A program made the translations under genes and the position numbers. Below, in pieces: positions 5,418 to 9,144 of a stretch of 9,144 nucleotides of DNA. Source of the stretch: Candidatus Competibacteraceae bacterium (GTDB lineage Bacteria; Pseudomonadota; Gammaproteobacteria; Competibacterales; Competibacteraceae); the NCBI GenBank assembly GCA_003527885.1, contig DPWB01000391.1:1-9144 (forward strand). Reading direction: 5' to 3'. Within the stretch, counting starts at the first letter, position 1, and each line of letters begins with the position of its first letter. The notes under the pieces are model-generated. The model saw only the letters and a list, made by a program, of their open reading frames with translations, was not told the DNA's origin and did not search any database.

Positions 5418-8400
5418 CTAACGCGCCGCCCGCTCGGTCAGACATCTGTCGATCATATTGGCGAACTCGCTTTCGACCTTTTTGGCGAAGTCGTCCTGCA
5501 TCTGGAACACATCGCCAAACTCGGCGAACGCCCAGCGACCGTAAACGCCAAGGTAGTTCACGCCCGGCGCCCAGTAAGTGTTCATGGTCAATTTCTTTTG
5601 TTTGGCGTCCTCGCGCCGGTAGCCTTTGATCTCGACCACCAGATGCAGCAGATCTTCCGGGCCGTGGCCGTCGTCCACCAGCACGATGAAATCGGGCAGA
5701 TATTTGCGGGTTTCCGAGCCGTAGCGATAAGGCACCTCGAAGCCCAGACCGTGGTTCTTGACGTAGGCCCGCACCTGGGGATGCGACTCGGCGACCCGGC
5801 AGAATTCCGCTTCCCAATCGCTGTCGAGCACCACCCAGTTGAGGTGGCAATGCCTGGAACTCGTTTCCCAGCGGCTGGCTTTTGAGGTGTTAAAGCGCAC
5901 ATGCCGCGTCGATCCGACGGGATTGTAAGGATCGAGTAGCGCTTTGATCGGGCGCGATCCCACAAACTGGCCGGTGATGGCGGCAGTGATCCTGTTACAG
6001 GCCATATCGGCCAGTTCTTGATACTTCAGTAGCGCGGGATAGGTATCCCCCTTGCATTGCAGATAGCCGTCGAGCCATTGTTTGGTGATGCGCTTGAGTT
6101 GGCCGAACAGATGCAGTTTGGGTTCCTCGCCGGGATCGCGCCAATGGGTGTAGAGCAACCGTTGGGTGAGCCGGAAGACCAGCGTCGAAGGTCGCGGGTC
6201 GTCCAGATGCCGGAGGGTCATATCCGCGCTTTCGCCGATGATACCGGCGGTGCGGGTAATCGACGGGCCCACCAAATCCGGGCTGAGCACCAGCACGGAA
6301 TCCTCGGTAAAGCGAGCGGTCAGTTGTTCCTCCGGCAACTCGACCCGATAGCCCACGACGCGCGGGAAAACGATTTCCAGCGGGTCGCGATCCGGCCGAA
6401 CGGCCTTGACCAGCACCGTCTCGCGCGGCGGTTGCGACGGCGCGACGACCGGCTTGGCGGTGAAATCAAAGGGGATGCCGAACACATCGGCGTATTCGAC
6501 GGTGAACCGCCCCTCGCCGTTGAATTCGTAGGACTGCCGCCGCAGCGCCCGGCCGATCACCTGCTCGCACAGCAGTTGGGTGCCGAAAGCCCGGACGCCC
6601 AGAACATGGGTGACCGTGTTCGCGTCCCAGCCCTCGGTCAGCATCGACACCGACACCACGCAGCGAATCGAACCGCCCAACTGTCCGGCCTTGCCGACGG
6701 TGTTCATCACCTCGCGCAACAGTTCCTGATCGGTGATCTGGTCGCCGGCACGGGGATCGCCGCCACGCTCGACGATCTCGCGGCGAAACCGTTCGATTTC
6801 GTCGGCGGCCATGCGGCGAAAGTTGTCGTCGAGAGCATCCCCCGCTTCCAGTTGCTCGCTGTCGATAAGCAGCGTATTAGGTCGCGGCAGCGGGTTGCCG
6901 GTCGTCTCGTCAAAATTGCGGAATAGCGCGAGCCGGCCGTTCTCCAGCGTCGAAGTACCGTCCTCGTTCTGGCGGTGGAAGCCGGAAATATAATCGTAGA
7001 TCAGCTTGGAGATCGCCGTGTTCTGGCACACCACGATAAAGCAAGGGGGCACTTTGATCCCGTGCGCCTCCCAGAGCCTGAAGGTTTTTTCGTAGTGGCC
7101 GTAAAGCGCCTGCAAAGCCGTCTGCAGGCGCGTGGGTAGCCTCAGGGGGTCGAGGTCTTGCTTGGAACTGCGTCCCTTTTTCGGCATGTCCTTACGGATG
7201 TTCTCCCACAGATTGCGGAAAACCGGCAGCTCGTCGCCGGGGATGTTTTCCGCCACCGGCACGCGCGGCAGCTTGACGATGCCGCATTCGATGGCGTCCA
7301 TCAGCGAAAAATCGCTCACCGTCCAAGGGAACAAGGTGCCTTCGGCATAGCCCGAGCCGCGCAAGAAAAACGGGGTCGCCGACAGGTCCATGATGCGGTT
7401 GATGCCGAGCTTGCGCTTGACGATCTCCAGGCCGGAAATCCACAGCCGGGCGGCTTCATTGTTTTTCTCGGCTTCCCTCCTGTCGTCGCCTTTCAGGTCT
7501 TCCTCGTCGGCGTCGCGGGGTTTCTCCCGATAGCAGTGGTGCGCTTCATCGTTGATGACGAAAACGCCCTTCATGCCCATCAAATCCGGCATGACGCGCT
7601 GGATCATCTGGCCTTCGGTTTCCAGCGTTTTCGGCTCGGTACCGGTGCGCCCCTGGAGCAGCCGTCGGCCACCCTTGGACAGATCGGTACGCGCGCGCAA
7701 CCGGAAGGCATGGTAATTGGTGATCACGATCTTGGCGCGGCTCAACTCGCCGAACAGATCGCCGGGCACCAACTCACGATCTCGGTAATAGCTATCCGGG
7801 TCGTTGGGTTGCAGGACGCGCAGCCGGTCCTTGATGGTCAGGCCAGGGGCGCAAACCAGAAAGCCGCGCGTGAAGTGCTTGCTCGCCGGGCGTCGCACGG
7901 CGTTGAGGGTTTGCCAGGCGATCAGCATGGCCATCACCGTCGTCTTGCCCGCGCCGGTGGCGAGCTTGAGCGCTAGGCGCATCAATTCCGGGTTGGCGTC
8001 TTTGTTGGCGGCCGTCAGAGAGTCGAGCAGACGCTTGCCTTTCTGGAATTGGGGTGCGACTTCGCTCAGCCAAATCGCCGTTTCCACCGCTTCCACTTGG
8101 CAAAAAAATGGCCGGATGTCGCTGAAATCGCGCGAGCGCCAGTGTTGGAGCAAGCGCGCGGTTTCCGGCGTGACCTGCCACTGCTGGGGGTTCGGCAAGG
8201 CGCGCCAAGTCTCCACATGAGCGCGCACTTCATTGATGATTGACGTGGGATCGTATTGCTGCGCCTTCGTCGAAAGTCCTCGGCCCTCGTCGAAGACAAG
8301 GCTTTGCTGCGTGGCGACCTGTTTACGCTTCTTCGGTTTCGGAATCGGCGTGATGAACTGAGCGCGCCGGCGGGTTTCGATGATTTGCTCGGTGGGTTGA

Positions 8401-8483
8401 CCCGCATCGTCCAGTTCCCAATGTCGGGTCGGGCGCTCGTAGGGAGAATTCAGGATCGGGCCATCAAAAAAGGAGTTCGACAT
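5418..8483 (-). CDS. Type III-like restriction subunit Res (SF2 helicase plus PD-(D/E)XK endonuclease)
   Basis: A 1021-aa restriction subunit, apparently full length. In Type III systems Res works only in complex with Mod, using ATP to communicate along DNA between unmethylated sites and then cutting. Visible motifs: Walker A ATGAGKTT 175-182, DEAH box 312-315 (VINDEAHHCY), motif III SAT 368-370, motif V LTEGWD near 616, motif VI QVIGRALRR near 644. The C-terminal nuclease shows PD at 930-931 and ExK at 951-953 (LPDFIVLVD, then VVEIKGYR), with a conserved-looking WEAEF at 890-894. The whole resembles the group RefSeq calls BPTD_3080-family restriction endonucleases (recalled, not searched). 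ATG at 8483 begins MSNSFFDGPILNSPYE; its ribosome binding site (GATAAGA) is weak. No lesion seen. Confidence 0.92.
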   Translation of the reverse strand: MSNSFFDGPILNSPYERPTRHWELDDAGQPTEQIIETRRRAQFITPIPKPKKRKQVATQQSLVFDEGRGLSTKAQQYDPTSIINEVRAHVETWRALPNPQQWQVTPETARLLQHWRSRDFSDIRPFFCQVEAVETAIWLSEVAPQFQKGKRLLDSLTAANKDANPELMRLALKLATGAGKTTVMAMLIAWQTLNAVRRPASKHFTRGFLVCAPGLTIKDRLRVLQPNDPDSYYRDRELVPGDLFGELSRAKIVITNYHAFRLRARTDLSKGGRRLLQGRTGTEPKTLETEGQMIQRVMPDLMGMKGVFVINDEAHHCYREKPRDADEEDLKGDDRREAEKNNEAARLWISGLEIVKRKLGINRIMDLSATPFFLRGSGYAEGTLFPWTVSDFSLMDAIECGIVKLPRVPVAENIPGDELPVFRNLWENIRKDMPKKGRSSKQDLDPLRLPTRLQTALQALYGHYEKTFRLWEAHGIKVPPCFIVVCQNTAISKLIYDYISGFHRQNEDGTSTLENGRLALFRNFDETTGNPLPRPNTLLIDSEQLEAGDALDDNFRRMAADEIERFRREIVERGGDPRAGDQITDQELLREVMNTVGKAGQLGGSIRCVVSVSMLTEGWDANTVTHVLGVRAFGTQLLCEQVIGRALRRQSYEFNGEGRFTVEYADVFGIPFDFTAKPVVAPSQPPRETVLVKAVRPDRDPLEIVFPRVVGYRVELPEEQLTARFTEDSVLVLSPDLVGPSITRTAGIIGESADMTLRHLDDPRPSTLVFRLTQRLLYTHWRDPGEEPKLHLFGQLKRITKQWLDGYLQCKGDTYPALLKYQELADMACNRITAAITGQFVGSRPIKALLDPYNPVGSTRHVRFNTSKASRWETSSRHCHLNWVVLDSDWEAEFCRVAESHPQVRAYVKNHGLGFEVPYRYGSETRKYLPDFIVLVDDGHGPEDLLHLVVEIKGYRREDAKQKKLTMNTYWAPGVNYLGVYGRWAFAEFGDVFQMQDDFAKKVESEFANMIDRCLTERAAR

Positions 8484-8601
8484 TCTTATCAGCGTTTGAT
8501 GCGTGCTTCCCTTGCGCTCTGGGTAAGTAGTAGTCGGTCAAGGCTTATACAATGCGTTGCGGCATAGCTTTTTCGAGACGGCGTGGTTTGGCGAGCCGCC
8601 T
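8484..8601 (-). other. Intergenic gap between uvrB and res
   Basis: This 118-base gap should hold the res promoter. The best -10-like hexamer on the minus strand is TATAAG (8549-8544), but no good -35 lies at the right distance, so no promoter is called. A small GC hairpin (GGCG/CGCC, 8590-8600) follows the uvrB stop but lacks a T tract. No gene or RNA recognised. Confidence 0.3.
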
Positions 8602-9144
8602 TCATCCGACCTTGGCCCCCAGCATCCCCAACCCAAACTCCCGAATCCGCTGAATTTCATCCCGCAGCTTGGCGGCTTGCTCGAATTCCAAATCGCGGGC
8701 GTGGCGGTACATCTCCTGCTCCAGCTTCTTGATTCTCTTCATCAACAAAGCCGGCGTTTCGCGGGCGTAAGCCGCCGCTTCCTCCGCCACCTTGGCGTAT
8801 TGCGTGGCCGGCAGCGGCGCGCCGGGATGCGAGTACGCCCCTTCCATGATGTCGGCCACCGCCTTTTCGATGCCGCGCGGGGTGATGCCGTGCGCTTGGT
8901 TGTACGCTTGCTGCTTGGCGCGGCGGCGCTCGGTTTCGTCCAGCGCCCGGCGCATCGAGCCGGTGACGTGATCGGCGTACAAAATCGCCTTGCCGCGCAG
9001 GTTGCGGGCAGCCCGGCCCACGGTCTGAATCAAGGAGCGGTCGGAGCGCAGGAAACCTTCCTTGTCGGCGTCCAGAATCGCCACCAGCGACACCTCCGGC
9101 AAATCCAGCCCTTCCCGCAACAGGTTGATGCCGACCAGCACGTC
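8602..9144 (-). CDS. uvrB: UvrABC excision nuclease subunit B, C-terminal part (5' end outside window)
   Basis: The last 180 residues of UvrB (whole proteins are about 670 residues); the frame is open to the right edge (GAC codon at 9144-9142), so the GTG at 9141 is internal and not a start. UvrB receives damaged DNA from UvrA, verifies the lesion and recruits UvrC in nucleotide excision repair in the cytoplasm. Numbering from the edge, helicase motif V ([13 protein letters not shown]) and motif VI (QTVGRAARN, about 40-48) are present, followed by the YadA/linker region and the C-terminal UVR domain (about 133-168, [12 protein letters not shown] and [12 protein letters not shown]) that contacts UvrC. 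This is a housekeeping gene and marks the chromosomal flank of the defence genes. Confidence 0.97.
   Translation of the reverse strand, partial: DVLVGINLLREGLDLPEVSLVAILDADKEGFLRSDRSLIQTVGRAARNLRGKAILYADHVTGSMRRALDETERRRAKQQAYNQAHGITPRGIEKAVADIMEGAYSHPGAPLPATQYAKVAEEAAAYARETPALLMKRIKKLEQEMYRHARDLEFEQAAKLRDEIQRIREFGLGMLGAKVG

Noticed and set aside
6057..6926. 289-codon plus-strand open frame
   Set aside because: Lies wholly opposite the res gene, whose helicase motifs are clear; its product has no recognisable domain and arises from GC-rich codon bias.
7158..7976. 272-codon plus-strand open frame
   Set aside because: Antisense shadow of res covering its DEAH and Walker A coding region; no domain recognised.
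8590..8600. GC hairpin after uvrB as a terminator
   Set aside because: Stem of only four pairs and no T tract on the minus strand.
9139..9141. GTG as start of a 179-aa gene
   Set aside because: The frame is open to the window edge and the protein is the interior and C-terminus of UvrB; the real start lies outside.
61..9144. CRISPR array, tRNA or rRNA
   Set aside because: No regularly spaced repeats and no recognisable tRNA or rRNA segments were seen on either strand; nearly all sequence is coding.

Overview
The window is a contig end from a GC-rich bacterium, most likely a proteobacterium (inferred from the UvrB C-terminus and overall protein style; the species cannot be fixed from sequence alone). 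Bases 1-60 are not biological: they are an Illumina Nextera i7 adapter (P7 end, index, Tn5 mosaic end) left on the assembly. All real genes lie on the minus strand, so the biological reading order runs from right to left. No gene-free stretch exceeds about 120 bases.

Reading order: (1) the C-terminal quarter of uvrB enters at the right edge and ends at 8602; (2) after a 118-base gap comes an intact 1021-aa Type III-like restriction subunit (Res: SF2 helicase plus PD-(D/E)XK nuclease), 8483-5418; (3) after a 60-base AT-rich spacer with a hairpin and two palindromes comes a ribbon-helix-helix antitoxin and an overlapping PIN-domain (VapC-like) toxin, 5357-4718; (4) nine bases later starts the Type III/beta-class DNA methyltransferase (Mod), 4708-2248, which is broken; (5) two bases after the Mod stop codon plus one (a 3-base gap) starts a 685-aa SF1/UvrD-type helicase with a RelE/ParE-like N-terminal domain, 2244-187; (6) the helicase's last residues are replaced by the end of an IS5-family insertion sequence, whose transposase start (165-61) runs into the adapter.

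Together items 2-5 form a defence island: a Type III-like restriction-modification system of the group with a very long Mod, accompanied by a helicase that is translationally coupled to Mod and interrupted by a toxin-antitoxin pair. As assembled, the system looks decayed or misassembled: Mod has an internal deletion with frameshift just after its DPPY motif and a separate amber stop 38 codons before its natural end, and the helicase tail is cut by the IS. Res and the toxin-antitoxin pair look intact. A low-GC block inside Mod (about 49% versus well over 60% around it) coincides with the target-recognition region and suggests specificity exchange by recombination. Because the contig carries uncut adapter and the deletion lies at the edge of this variable block, assembly error must be excluded before calling the Mod lesions real.
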